A stretch of 64,000 nt of DNA, taken from contig JAQFVV010000984.1 in the NCBI GenBank assembly GCA_028023455.1, positions 62,001 to 126,000 of the forward strand. The letters are read 5' to 3'. The position numbers and the translations under genes are program-made. Source of the DNA: Epiperipatus broadwayi. Lineage: Eukaryota; Onychophora; Udeonychophora; Euonychophora; Peripatidae. The notes under the pieces are model-generated. The model had not been told where the DNA came from. It ran no database searches and worked only from the letters and a program-made list of their open reading frames with translations. Below are positions 1 through 17,981 of this stretch, piece by piece (positions within the stretch are counted from its first letter, which is position 1; each line of letters starts with the position of its first letter).

Positions 1-59
1 TATGAGAGTTAGATTGACCCAATGTCTATATGGTTGTGACTGTAATATTAAATCCACCA

Positions 60-250
60 AGAACTTTGAGTATTACATCTTTGGTTTTTCAATAAAATTT
101 ATGGTTGAATTGTATGAGGGGTGAGATGGTTGAAGCATATTCATTGAAGTATGGTAAATTGCTATCTTATTATATGCTGAACACTTTTTATATATACATA
201 TGAGATATTATGATCTGGCCAACTGATGAGTGCTATTTCTGCACAACTTC
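60..250 (+). repeat. Unclassified interspersed repeat X, copy 1
   Basis: This stretch resembles 58170-58350 in the same orientation. Shared blocks include a TTCAATAAAAT-like string, a GATGGTTGAAGC/GAAGATTGAAAC block, TTGCTATCTTA, a CTGATCACTGG-like block and ATCTGGCCAA/ATCTGGACCAA, all in the same order. Identity by eye is only about two thirds, so both copies are old. Each copy lies beside a (TA)n array, downstream here and upstream in the other. No coding potential or tRNA head was seen. Confidence 0.45.
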
Positions 251-272
251 AGTATACTGAATAAATAGGTTA

Positions 273-392
<120 letters not shown>

Positions 393-1696
393 CAAAAAAA
401 AGACTTATAAATCCAATAAATAATATTATATTTCTATAGGTTGGTAATAGTTCATAACAGTTAATTACTAAAAATTTTAAATTTCAGAATATGTTCTTTT
501 AATACATTAATTATAGTTTGTCAATTATGTTATAAAGTACAATTTGAAGTTAAACAGAATATGTAGTATATAAAATCATTTAAAAATAGTTATATAAAGA
601 ATAAAATATTGTTTCATATGGTTGTAAAAGCTGGCCATATTAAATAACACAGCTATAAAAATTAAAAGTATATTTAATAAATTCGATTTTAATAGTTTAA
701 AACTGATTAAGTTAATAAATACAGTGATTAAATTTATAATCATATGTGATAGTCAAAATTAAAATAATATATTTTAAAAATAAACTTTATGATGGTGAGA
801 ATTGTATTTAATTCTATATTTTCTAAATTGTTCTTCCAAATTTTTTATAATTATTTTATATAATATAATAAGTGTATCAATTTTATAAATCTAGGCAGAG
901 AAATAGATTGAAAATTGTCTGTCAAAGTTATTGATCATGTGACTTGTATATTACATACGTTCACACACACGCTTGTTTGAAAATAATAACAAAGTTTAAA
1001 ATATTTTAAAAGTTATATTATAGAATTGGATAGAATTATTGCCTATAATAAAAGTAAATAGTATTAAACATTAAGTTAACTATCGTATGTAATGTTTTAT
1101 GTAATGTAATAAAGATGAATACAGATATAATAAAAATTAAATATTTTGTTTAAATAAAAATAGATAAATGGAATAGGTTATTAAAGTTATTTTAAAAGTT
1201 ATTTTAAATGTTTAAATAATTTTAATAAAATTATAATTGAATTAAAAGTGGTATTTTAAATAATATTTTTAAAATCTTATTATGTCATAATTTCTAATTT
1301 TGAAATTCAATTCTACTTGAAATTAAAAATATGTAAATTTGTTCTCAAGCTAAAGTAAAAATTAACCAACAGAAATAGGTATTCTTACAGACTATAAATA
1401 TGATCTGAACTAAGTTATCAGAGGAAATTAATAATGTATTGAAACCGGAGAAAGGTAAATTATAACTATCAAAAAGATAGTATTTTTTAAATCTTTTATT
1501 TTAGTCAATTTTTTTTTTTAGTACTTTCTTATCGTTTTATTTGCAAAAAACTAATTGATAATTTTTAAAAGTTTTTTTACAAAAGAGAGCTTTAAAATAT
1601 AATAATTTAGAAACTTCGTGGAAATGATTTTCTAATTTTTAAAGTACTTACCAGTCGTATTTTATCTAAAGTCTAACCTAAACTTCACAATAAAAA

Positions 1697-1837
1697 ATGG
1701 ATAAACTACAAAATAAAATGGATATAAATTGTAATACTGTAAAAATGTTTGAAATATTTATTGATACAGCTTTATTAATACTTCACCGGAGAACTGTTTT
1801 GGTACATAAAAAAAAAAAACCACAGCTCGGACATTAG
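1697..1837 (+). pseudogene. Short conserved reading frame in the left arm
   Basis: A 46-residue frame begins MDKLQNKM and contains FIDTALLILHRR. It aligns at the expected mirror position with the right-arm frame at 53530-53757 (minus), which reads MEVLKEKI and later CLDTALFMLNQK. The shared pattern is a K-M-(D/E)-x-L start, then K-x-F, then D-T-A-L-(L/F)-x-L. After this point the left copy needs a frame change to keep matching, so it is probably broken. The protein family is not recognised. Conservation across diverged copies is the only evidence that it was ever coding. Confidence 0.3.
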
Positions 1838-4745
1838 ACGGAGTCTAAAAAAGAAAAATGTATTGAAGCATATTATTTATAAGTTTATCCAAGATTTATT
1901 TTTTAAATAGTAATAAGACAATTATATTTCATGAATCATTTTATAATATATTATATTCAAAGGAGTAAAATGTTATATCCTTTCTGAAGGTAACATTTTT
2001 TTTATTTTTTAAAGTGATATATAAAAATACCAAACGAAAGTTTAAATGTATCAAGAAGGAAACATATATAAAAAAGGTGAACACATAGTTGAATAAAAGA
2101 TGGATCCATGGAAATACAAATAGTACTTAAAAGTTGATCGAATATTTTTAAAGTTAAATTAGATGGATTGATGCATCGGATACGCAGAGAATATTGGTAG
2201 AGAAAATACTTAAAAAAAAACTTCATGGGATTATTTAATATTATGATTTTATAATTATCATCCTAAATACTAAAACCAAAGATTATTTTCTATAAGTTTT
2301 ACTAAATGGATTAATACTTATTTTTATTTTAAAGTTTAACGCTCTTGGAGAACATTTTTAAAAACTCTAGAGAATATAATAAACATTTTGGACTTATCAG
2401 GACCTATCGTCAAGAAAATATGTAATTATAGTTTTGATTCCTTTTATTTTGTTAACCTAGTTTAAATCTAAATTTTTATATAAGATTAGGAAAAACATAA
2501 AAACATTAATTTATTAATATTAAAATTGTATAATATAACAATCTAATAATTTAGCTAAAAATATTTTAATATAAAGTGTATGGGTGTGAGTTTTTCTTTA
2601 TATCTGCAATGCTCAAGTGGATAAAGGAAGCCTACTGAACATGAAGACTAGATAAAGGTTATTGGTAATAATAATAACTATTGATAATTTATAATGTATG
2701 TTTTTTTTTTTTTTGTTTTCTTTAGATCATCCATAAATTGGAAGAATGAAGTGTAAAAGTTGTTTACTTATATGTACCGCATTTCATACAACATTTTAAA
2801 AAAACATTATGAGATAGGATTAATTTGAAAATATGCATACGACAATTTTTTTTTTATTAGTGATATAATCCAACATAACAAATAATTATGTGATTCTTTT
2901 AAAATTTTCATGTTATTGGATATTCAAATTGTGTCTAAGTAGATTGTATATGATTAGACATATAGAGTAATGAAGTAAGCAAACTTTTCTTCTGGAAAGG
3001 CTAGATTGTTTAACTATTAATGAATTTTATTTATTGTTTTGTAAATGCAGATAGTTATTTATCGATGTAAGATGTGGAAAATCTTAAGAAATAATGTTGA
3101 GATAGTGGTTTGGAAGTACTTAGTGAACAGGAAACCAAGATGATGTTTTAAGAAATAGGATGTTATAAGGAATGAAAATAATATTTAGACTTTATGTGAA
3201 TATCAGCATAGTTAACAAAGCCCTATGACTGATACACATTTTATTTGGACAGTGTTTATATTTCTTTAAATACTTGATGTTCTAATAAAGCTGAAAAAAT
3301 AGCTTTAACATAGTCCCTGTACTAGAGGATATTAGGCAGGTAAATGTCATACCTCTTTGCACTGTACCATGATTTTTGAGATATTGTAAGAGTAATACTC
3401 TAGCTTTCTTCCTTAATCCTATGCATCTGTTTTCGCTATCTTTATTTCATGTAACTGCATCGTTCAGTAAGATATGTTTAAGATAAATGATAAATAATTT
3501 AGAACTTAGGTTATGCTATCGTTTTGTATAAGATTGGTTTATTTGCTTAGAAGGAATAGGACGTTATAACTTAAAATTGAAAATCCAAAGTATCCTAAGG
3601 AAAGAAAAGAATCATAGAATATATTTTGAATTTTATTTCGGAAATGAAATATAATTTTTTTTAAAATAGGGTATCTAAACAAAGATATTTTCTTTAAAGT
3701 GATAATAATTTTAAATGCTTTAGTATTATTTTTTTAAGAGAAAAATAAGTATTGTATATTTTTAAAATACAATAGTACAAAGTAAATTATGTAAACAATA
3801 TGCATAGTATATTTTTTGTTTATTGATTAATAGAAATATATTGATGATTACACTTATATCATACTAAAGTAAGGCTTAAATAAGAATATATTATGATTAG
3901 TAAACATTGTGTGATAAATACTAAAATCTAGTACTGAATTTTGGATAATATTTTGTGTAACATCTTTGACTTTTTAAGATGAAATTTTTTTTAATATTTT
4001 GAGAAATCCATACTCATTATAAAATTTTGTTTTCTATAGAATGTTTTTCTAAGTATGATTTTTTTTTAAAATAAGATAGTTTAATAATATTAAGGATAAA
4101 ATGCTGTTGCTAATAAAGTAGATAAATATATTTTGTAATAAGTTAACCATAATGAGAAACCAAATAGTAACATTTTTTTTTTTAATTTTGTCCTAAATCT
4201 AAAAAAAAAATATAATTGAAATATAAATTATTTTTTTTATAACCCAGTAGATCAAACTGTAAAGTAAAAAAGTTAAGGATATCCACTGTAAATAGTGTAA
4301 ATAAATTGTTTATTTATTTGTTGTTACTAATAAACTTTGTTAAATTTTGTTATTTCAAAAATTTTGTGTCCGAGTTATTTATTTCTCCACATCGCTGCAT
4401 GAAATCACGATATATGCATAATAATTGAAACAAATATATAATTTTGCACAAAAAGATAAACAGAGAATTATTTTAAGAATTTTAAATATTTTATTGGTAT
4501 TCATTATAATTAAATAATCATAATCTTACATTATTTTATTGGTCATAAATCAGTTATCACAATATTATATTAAATTATATGCTATCAGTTGCCACACATA
4601 TTTTGTTTGTCAGATTATTAAAATGCTACCACGTATTTATTATATCATTACATGAAGATATAAGATCATATTATATTGTTTATTTTATTATGATAATAAA
4701 AATATAACGAAAAGAAAAGATATCCAGTAGTAATTAAACAATGAA

Positions 4746-4788
4746 GAATATTATTATTATTATTATTATTATTTATTATTATTATTAG
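4746..4788. repeat. (ATT)n microsatellite inside the left arm
   Basis: A short triplet array with one slipped unit near its middle. The corresponding position of the right arm (about 50720-50760) holds only an imperfect AATAATAACAATAAT run, so the expansion is specific to this copy. Confidence 0.85.
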
Positions 4789-5282
4789 TTTCAGTGTAGT
4801 AGATTATGACATAAAATCCCTTCTCATATTTTACTACCGTATTTTAAAATTAACTTAGAATAAACTTTATGAACCTGAGATTATTTTATTTGAGCTAGAT
4901 TATTATTATAAATAGAAGATTAAGATTTAATTATTGGTTTAATCTTAGTGAGTAGAAGTTATTAAAGTCGTAAGAATACTATGAGTTTGTTATTTGAAAT
5001 AGAAATAAAGGGGGGATAGTGTTCTTATGCCATTGAGGTAGTATCCTGTGGAATATTGGCTCAATGTAATTTATCTTGTCACCTGTATTTTCACTTCAAG
5101 TCTCATGAAAATATTAAATATTTATTTAATTTATTTTTATAAACTGAACCTTATTCGTATTTTAAATTTGAGCTAGTGAAATATTTTAATTTTAATGCTG
5201 AATATTTTAGTTATTAATTAATAACTGAGATAGAACCCGTTTTATTTTATATTATATATTATCTGGAAGTGAGGATGCACGA

Positions 5283-5293
5283 GATGAAGGTTA

Positions 5294-5339
<46 letters not shown>

Positions 5340-5414
5340 AACCTTCATCTATGCATTTCCAATGCATTTGGGTATATATATATATATATATATATATATA
5401 CCCAAATGCATTGG
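5283..5414. repeat. Double (TA)n hairpin locus 1 (inverted middle of a tandem dimer)
   Basis: GATGAAGGTTAGA (5283-5295), (TA)n, then its exact reverse complement (5337-5349). After 9 bases come CCAATGCATTTGGGTA (5359-5374), (TA)n and its exact reverse complement (5399-5414). If the segment between the two (TA)n arrays is flipped, the locus becomes a direct tandem dimer of one unit carrying (TA)n. That matches a simple inversion between two self-complementary (TA)n arrays. Confidence 0.85.
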
Positions 5415-5419
5415 ATGAG

Positions 5420-6989
<1,570 letters not shown>

Positions 6990-7416
6990 TAGTAGCAATT
7001 GCTAACATCAAAAGGTTCACGATGAAAGATTTGGTCATTACAGTGGGGATTATCTAATTTTGCAATGACAAAAAAAATATTGAGATTCTCTTTAAGCTAT
7101 ACTACATATAGTATATGTTTTTGAAACTACATTACTCTCTTTTAGGCTGACCAAATGTAGACTTCATAAACTAATTTCTTTTACAGTAAAAGTGGTCTTC
7201 AAGTATGGCAAAAAAAAAGATACATTCCTCTGTATCACATATAATTATTAAAAATCTAGCAAAATATTTTGTCACTAAGTTATGATAACTCTAACAAGTA
7301 TCTTTTTATAATAGACTCTTATAAATAATAAAAGAATTAGTTTGTTTATGTATATAAATACACACCCCTGGAACATATCCCATAATTATTGAATAACTAC
7401 ACTTTATTTGCTAACA

Positions 7417-7541
<125 letters not shown>

Positions 7542-7569
7542 AATGTATTAAACATATAATCTCCTTGTC

Positions 7570-8648
7570 ATAAAAAAATCAGACATGGAGCTTAACAAAA
7601 GTACGTGCAAATAAAATTAAAAAAAACATAAATATACAATAAAATAATGAAAAAAAAATAGAAAGTTTTTCATTATCATCAATTATAATCCAGTTCATAA
7701 TGAATTTTCTCAAAGTTATTCTTGATAGGTCATTAACATTAAATACAATATTCCTTATAAAATGTAATAAAATCTTGGACCTAGATAACATTTCTGATAT
7801 CTACAATGAGTTTTAAAGTATGTTGGTTCAAATCATAAATCAAAATCACTTGATCTAGTCACCGGTATTAATGAAGAATTATTTTTATTCATTTCTTTGT
7901 ATTCAATATAATAACACAAAATATTCACTAAAATAATTGATGAATAGTTAAAACTTCAGCACACTTATATAATTCAAATCTTGACAAATCCAAAGGTTTA
8001 AACAAAATAATTCTTAATGTAAAATTTTGTAGTGTTTGTAAAGACTTCAAAAATATGCTGCAGTGCCACCCCATAATGTTATACCATAACAAAGTCTGCT
8101 TAAATTTTTATTTTATTTAATAGTATAGATTTATTCAAACAATCTCTTAATCTATAAAAAAGAAAATTAAGTTTTCTTAATTTTACTTGAAGCCAAAAAA
8201 TATGATTATCCCAATATACATACTCGTCCAAAAACAAGTGAAGATAAGAAATTGTTGAAGTCCTGGTAATTTTCTGACAAGAAGTTTGATTCAGATAAGG
8301 CAATTGAATTAACAAGTCTTTTGCTGGAATATTTTTAAGAGAATATATTATGTAATTACACTTATTAATATTTAGCAGTAATCTATTATTGTTCATCCAT
8401 TGGGTAATTTTAAATAAATCTTCATTCACAAGTTTTTCAAGTAAACTATATGAAACTACTGAAGTAACCAAAGCAGTATCATCTGTGAAACAAAAAAATG
8501 TTAGAATAAAGAGAAAGATCAAGCAGATCATTAATATAAACAGTAAATAACAAAGGACTCAGAACTGAACCTTGAAAAACTCCACATCTAATTAATTCAG
8601 AATCACTCAAAAATTATTAATTTTAACAAATTGGCTTCTATTACTAAA
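7570..8648 (-). pseudogene. LINE-1: non-LTR retrotransposon RT and C-terminal remnant
   Basis: Read on the minus strand, this is the second half of a jockey/CR1-type ORF2. In order it shows SNRSQFVKINN, GVFQGSVLSPLLF (RT palm motif), YINDLL, the catalytic FTDDTAL (8478-8489), then ITQWMNNNRLLLNINK. Near 8090 comes YGITLWGGTAAY and near 7800 the C-terminal pattern with GPRFYY. A one-base shift in a T-run separates YINDLL from FTDDTAL, and further stops and shifts follow, so it is dead. The 5' side is cut off by the (TAA)n at 8650-8861 in the middle of the RT domain. Clade assignment beyond the jockey/CR1 type is not possible by eye. Confidence 0.88.
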
Positions 8649-8649
8649 G

Positions 8650-8861
<212 letters not shown>

Positions 8862-9015
8862 TACCCCAACAGATAAACCACCACTAGCCAGTGGATATTG
8901 AAAAATCTTGCTTACACTAATTCTTAACATTCCAAACATTACTTATTCACCACCTCAAGATAAATTTAAATTTTAGGAGGTATACCAAATAATCTTCTCT
9001 TTCCTAAATGATTAA

Positions 9016-9776
9016 AGACTAATTTTAAACATTAACAATAGACAACTAACCCAAAAATTTAAATTCTGGTCATTAGAACCCAAATATTATGATGTTCTAT
9101 TCAAATTAAATCTTGAAGTACTGTAAACATTACACTTTTGTAGATATAGAAGACATTACATAAATACAGAAGACATATGCTGTTTATGTCATAAAGCAAC
9201 TGAAACACAAGAACATTTTTAATTTACCTGCCCTGCATTTGATAATATTCGCTCATCCATACCATCATTGTAAAAACAAAGAAATTGTGACATTCAAACA
9301 CATTTACAATCATTTGGTATGGGTAGCTACCCACCTATTCGAGCTAGTACTTTTATATTATTTTCACTATGGTGTACAAGATGCTCCTTCATATACAACA
9401 ATAATCCAAGAAGACATCCAAACACATTCTGGAACAAAATGGAACAGTCCCACTTAAATGATGAAAAAATTGCATCCCAAAGATGTAGACAGCCACATGG
9501 TCTATATTACAACAGCACTCAAAATTATAGATGAAAAAAATGACTAATAAAAAGCAGAACTAAGAGCATTACATGTGCACAAAACTAATTGGATGTGTAT
9601 ATATTTAAAAAAATGTAAACTCAAATTTGTAAACCACATGCATATCCTTTGTCTTTGTTGCCCCCCCCCCAATTACAAATTTCAACTTATTTATACTAAC
9701 TTTAATTCATCTACATTTGGTAAAATAGTTATAAATGTAACCTTTTTTTTGTTATATTCAATAAAGTCCTTTTGAA
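9016..9776 (+). pseudogene. LINE-2: ORF2 C-terminal zinc-knuckle remnant and 3' UTR
   Basis: One frame from 9016 to 9273, broken by two internal stops, reads ILNINNRQLTQKFKFW and then ICCLCHKATETQEHF followed by TCPAF. This gives a CX2CX8HX4C motif at about 9178-9231, typical of the C-terminal end of many LINE ORF2 proteins. A 71-aa open stretch (9319-9534, with WCTRCSF) follows in another frame and may be the rest of the tail. AATAAA occurs near 9760, just before a (GAT)n(AAT)n tail. The RT part is absent here, and I cannot tell whether LINE-2 belongs to the same family as LINE-1. Confidence 0.6.
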
Positions 9777-9794
9777 AGATGATGATGATGATGA

Positions 9795-9870
<76 letters not shown>
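9777..9870. repeat. (GAT)n(AAT)n tail of LINE-2
   Basis: About six GAT units followed by about thirty AAT units, starting right after the LINE-2 3' region. This looks like a microsatellite 3' tail that has mutated and expanded. Confidence 0.9.
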
Positions 9871-9871
<1 letters not shown>

Positions 9872-10533
9872 CAACTAAGGGGATACACTTCATCTTACAT
9901 ATATATTTGATATAATATATAAAAAATGTTTTACTGGCTTTTCGGGTACTAGATGATGGTTAAGATATTTTCATCCCTGTTTTACATTTAAGCTACATAT
10001 CTAACAATATGTCAACCCTCTAGAAAGGTTAATTATATAGGCTAAATATGAAAATCATTTTCATAAATAAAATATCCATGCTGACTTGAATCTATATAAT
10101 TATCATGTTTACCCGTCTTCAATTCCAGCACATAGTCATTGCAAAGTTCGACAACTGCATAATAAAATTCATGAATTAATTGCAGTCAAATTATTTACCA
10201 TAAGCATAATCGTAGATTGAATTCAGTCTAAAAAACCTTTTTGTTTTTTCATGATTAATATTTTTTTTAAGGTTTTGCTGGCAAATATCAGTCATAGATA
10301 ATGTATTAAATTAAGTTAAACTTTATAGATAAAATAAGGGCAGAAAAGTATTAAACTCATTGTTTGGCAGTGTTAAGCCTTATTGCTAATATTTTCTCTT
10401 TTGATGTTCCTCTTTAAAAGCCATTTGAAAAAATCTACTTCTAGCAATCGGCTATTACCCCCCACCCGACCCCATGCATTTATCCGTATGTACAGATTGA
10501 TGAAGAAAAAGATTATGATTGAATGTATAATTT

Positions 10534-10536
<3 letters not shown>
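9871..10536. other. No gene recognised
   Basis: AT-rich sequence with a CCCCCCACCC-like C run near 10458. Nothing assignable. Confidence 0.6.

Positions 10537-10599
<63 letters not shown>
10537..10599. repeat. (TA)n microsatellite
   Basis: A pure TA array of about 31 units. Confidence 0.95.
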
Positions 10600-10602
<3 letters not shown>

Positions 10603-11544
10603 CACTTTTATAATTTGACAAATTTATCTTATATTAATGCAAGTAAATCTAAAAGTTTATCTATTAATCTTTTATCTATGTCCACCTGAAACTCTCAATA
10701 TTATTTAAGAGAACATTAAATCAAAAAAGTTTTCACCTGCTACCTTGCACATAAATTATATTATGATATTTTATATATAAAATATTAATGTTGATGCATA
10801 ATAAATGATCTAAAATTGTTTCAGAAGTTATTATTCTAAATTACATTTTTAAAATAATTTATTATTATTATTTAATGTTTGTAAAAATACACAGTAAATT
10901 TAAATCTTAAAAAGTATACAAAGTTACTTTATATTATGATTTTAATTTTGAGATAGATATACTGTGTGTCGCTCAATCACCCCCCCCCTCAAAAAAAAGA
11001 TATTCTTTATTGTATTAAGTTTAAAGAAAGGATAGATAAACTTATTTACATTAATGTGTGTATTTATACATAAATATAGATAAAAAGAATATATATATAT
11101 ATATTCAAGTTTGTAGTAAAAGATAGAGAAATAAATATAGACATATATATTTAGGTATGTACATAGGAAAAAAGATACATAAATAGAAAAAAAAAACAAT
11201 AAATAAAAAAGTTTGTATATAATTATAATGGTTGTTATGAAAATTTAAATGAGATATTCAATGCTTTTTTTTTATTTTGGGATAATTTTTCATGCTAACA
11301 AACAAGTAAAATTTGGAGTGACAACCTGTCACCTAGAAAACGGGTGTTAATGGCCTTTTTTAGTATAAAATAAAAGTAATCCTTTGTGTGATTCTTAAAG
11401 TTTATGATAGTGGTGTTTTAGTATTAATTATATGTTGGACTATTAATTAATATTAATTGTTAAATATGTAGAAAAATTCGAACTTTGTTTAAACTTTTCT
11501 AATAAATATAACTGTTACAAATAGTATACACGTTAATATATAAT
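10600..11544. other. No gene recognised
   Basis: AT-rich sequence. An 85-aa minus-strand frame (10942-11199) is rich in Tyr, Ile and Phe from TATA-type sequence and is taken as chance. Confidence 0.55.
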
Positions 11545-11690
11545 AATGTTTTGAGCGGTATTATGCTCTACCATTCTTCAGCAATTGCTGACCTGCCTAT
11601 TGATAATAATAGCAGTGAATTGAATCTGAAACTCCAGAATCAAAAAATATTGAATTTAAAATGATGTTTTACCAACGTTCAGTAGAAAAT
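11545..11690 (-). repeat. tRNA-derived SINE, copy 1 (degenerate)
   Basis: The minus strand aligns with the SINE at 24060-24236. It carries a box-A-like TGAACGTTGGTAAAACA near 11685 and a box-B-like TTTCAGATTCAATTC near 11625, at a spacing expected for a tRNA head. A body related to the second copy follows (CAGCAATTGCTGAAGAATGG against CAGCAACACCTGAACAAGAG). Both boxes are mutated, so it should be inactive. Confidence 0.5.
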
Positions 11691-11762
11691 TAATACTAGA
11701 TCAAGGACAACTTGTTTTTGTAAAGAAAGTACACCATAATCAATATTTATTATTATAAATAG

Positions 11763-12025
<263 letters not shown>

Positions 12026-12318
12026 GCAGTATATTTACCTATCTTTATCTTAACAATATATATTTATTCGAAAATATAAATAAATATTTCCCAAAATGAT
12101 TTATATGTTAAATATTTTCATAGATATATAATGATGTCAAAAGGAATTTAAATAATTATATCGATGTAAAAAACAGAGATAACTTTACCTCAGATGTTCT
12201 TAAGAAAACATAAATTATCTATTTATTTGCTGAGTCGAAATAAGATTTCTTTAATAACAAAGGACATTCACTTTTACTTCTAACCCAAGTTGAAATAAAA
12301 ATTATATTATCAAAATAG

Positions 12319-12949
<631 letters not shown>

Positions 12950-13629
12950 TAAAAACAGGACTCAATCTCAAAATTTATTTAAAAAACCACTGTTTTTAAT
13001 ATTAAAGAAGTTATCATAAAGATAAAATACTTCAGATTTCAGAAGATTTATCATAATTTTTTAATTTTTTTTTTCAAATCTTTTCTCACATAATAAATGT
13101 TTGCATTATTAAAAAATATTTTATAAAATATGCTCAGTTTATGCATTTAGAAAACTGAGTTATGATACTTATTTTTAAATATATTCTTATGAAGTTTAGC
13201 TCTTTCATCAGAATTAATTTACATTGACCTATATAAATTTAATGGCAGCTGCAATAAATATTATATCCTATACCATCAATGGAGAGTTTTGAATTATATA
13301 ATAAAGAATTTAAATGAAGTCTTATTTTCCAAGAAGTTTCATAATAGACAATAAATATCAATTCTGTATAAACACATTTATAAATTTAAGACTTAAATGG
13401 TAAGAAATACACTCTTTTTTCTCATCAACATTAAAATATTTATCATGTTGGGTCTGTAAAACTTTTTACTAAATATAATATTATTAATAAATATCCATCA
13501 ATATATCTAATAAATAATTTTAAAGAAACATAAAAATGATTAATAACCATAACCTCTAAAAAATCAATATACACTGATCACATGAAAACAGAAATGTCAT
13601 AACCAATCACCCAGCCTATTTTAATTTTA
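12950..13629 (-). pseudogene. Penelope-like element family E, copy 1 (internally deleted)
   Basis: On the minus strand this aligns with copy 4 (19831-21121). From about 13620 it matches the RT part up to the codons for RYID near 13470. It then jumps to the segment that in copy 4 begins about 320 bases further on, giving an internal deletion. The rest matches the C-terminal and 3' regions down to about 12950. Stops occur in all frames. Its 5' side abuts the PLE-A fragment at a short TTTAATTTTATA-like string. Confidence 0.65.
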
Positions 13630-16096
<2,467 letters not shown>

Positions 16097-16114
16097 TATA
16101 TATATATATATATA
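16097..16114. repeat. Short (TA)n tract shared by two convergent PLE 3' ends
   Basis: A TA tract of nine units. PLE-A copy 2 ends on its left (plus strand) and PLE-E copy 2 ends on its right (minus strand). Confidence 0.85.
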
Positions 16115-16604
16115 ACAGAAATTCATACATTATAATATTATCCAAAAAAACAAAATGAACTTTTCAAGTGAAATCAAAACAAAATAGTCTTCCCATCATT
16201 GACTTCAAAAACCAACTTCCTTTAAAAATATTAAGGATGCCTTTATAAGAATGATGGCTTCAGATGCAAAAAATATCATTAAAGTTTCTTTTACTTTATT
16301 TTAAATTCCCTTTTTTCATAAAACACCTATGTATTATCAAATATTGTTTTATGATTGGTATTCAGTTTATGAATATACAAATCTTAGTTACAGTATCTAT
16401 TTTAAACTCTGCTCTTATAAACTTTAACTATTTTATTAAGTCCTAATAGATTCTGATCTATATAAATTTTAAGATAACTGCAAGGAATGCTACAAACTAT
16501 GCCAAGAATAGATTTGCAATAAATTGACTGTTTTAAACTATTTAATAATGAATTTAAATCCAGGTCTTCCTTCTTAATATCACCCAATAAAAAAGCTATT
16601 ATTA
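16115..16604 (-). pseudogene. PLE family E, copy 2, 3' segment
   Basis: The minus strand aligns with copy 4 at about 20515-21121. Shared strings include TTTTATTGGGTG, TTATTAAATA with AAACAGTCAATT, GAGTTTAAAA, TGATGGGAA and the 3' end TTTTTGG-TAATATT-TAATGT. A 61-aa minus frame (16402-16587) comes from this region. It continues beyond the foldback element at 17466-17680. Many stops are present. Confidence 0.75.
16591..16604 (+). repeat. Target-site duplication, left, of the foldback element
   Basis: AAAAGCTATTATTA is identical to 17466-17479. Removing one copy and the element joins two pieces of one PLE-E copy in register, which independently supports the boundaries. Confidence 0.8.
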
Positions 16605-17465
16605 GTAAATAAGCAAATATTTTATCTAGCGCCGTAGTTACAAATATATTACATTCAAATATCAGCCTTTCAAGCTAATTGAACATGCACCTTTTGAGAG
16701 TGTTACATAAATGAATACTTTCCCCTTCAATCCAAGATATGGCATTTATGCAGGAATAAAAAGGATCCTCTTATTCCTACAACTCAAATTCTTTTATATG
16801 AGCAAATATGAAGAACTGTTGAGGAGAGTGTGAGTAGAATTCTCACTTTAAATTATTATTTACAATGTTTTTTTACTGAATGACATCTTTGGTGAAATTG
16901 CTTAGAATTTACTAAACGTCATTTTTACTGAAACTTAATTATGAGTAAATAAGCAATTATTTTATCTAGCGCCATGTTTACAATTATATTACATTCAAAT
17001 ATCAGCCTTTCAAGCTGAAACTTAATTATGAGTAAATAAGCAATTATTTTATCTAGCGCCGTGTTTACAATTATATTACATTCAAATATCAGCCTTTCAA
17101 GCTGAGGCTGATATTTGAATGTAATATAATTGTAAGCATGGCGCTAGATAAAATAATTGCTTATTTACTCATAATTAAGTTTCAGTAAGAATGACGTTTA
17201 GTAAATTCTAAGCAATTTCACCGACGGCGTCATTCAGTCAAAAAACATCGTAAATAGTAATTTAAAGTGAGAATTCTACTCACGCTCTCCTCAACAGTTC
17301 TTCAGATTTGCTCATATAAAAGATTTTGAGTTGTAGGAATAAGAGGATCATTTTAATTCCTGCATAAATACCATATCTTGGATTGAAGAGGAAAGTATTC
17401 ATTTATTTAACACTCTCAAAAGGCGTGTGCTTAATTAGCTTGAAAGGCTGATATTTGAATGTAAT
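16605..17465. mobile_element. Foldback (palindromic) DNA element nested in PLE-E copy 2
   Basis: The element is a near-palindrome. A unit of about 85 bp containing TTTATCTAGCGCC and ATTCAAATATCAGCC occurs at 16605, about 16944 and about 17030 on the plus strand. It recurs inverted from 17100 and partly at 17437-17465. Two inverted arms (about 16680-16930 and 17175-17430) lie between these units. The central units are almost identical, so the rearrangement is young. AAAAGCTATTATTA flanks it directly at 16591-16604 and 17466-17479, a 14-bp target-site duplication. No transposase frame is present, so it should be nonautonomous. Confidence 0.82.
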
Positions 17466-17796
<331 letters not shown>

Positions 17797-17936
17797 GGTA
17801 CTCATCTTTCAGCTAAAGATGCCGCATCTTGGCACGATTTTCATGCCAAAACACATAAAAATGCTGTTTCCGCAGCCGACATGTTTGAACCCACATTTTC
17901 TATAATATAACTTTTTTGTTGTGCTACAGAATGCAG

Positions 17937-17981
17937 GCTGCTATGTCATGTTGCAGTACAGCATGTATGTTGCATAGCAGC
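17937..17981. repeat. Short hairpin with 9-bp stem
   Basis: GCTGCTATG and its exact complement CATAGCAGC are separated by 27 bases, in a stretch (17800-17990) that is less AT-rich than its surroundings. The function is unknown. It could be a remnant of an unidentified repeat. Confidence 0.4.
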
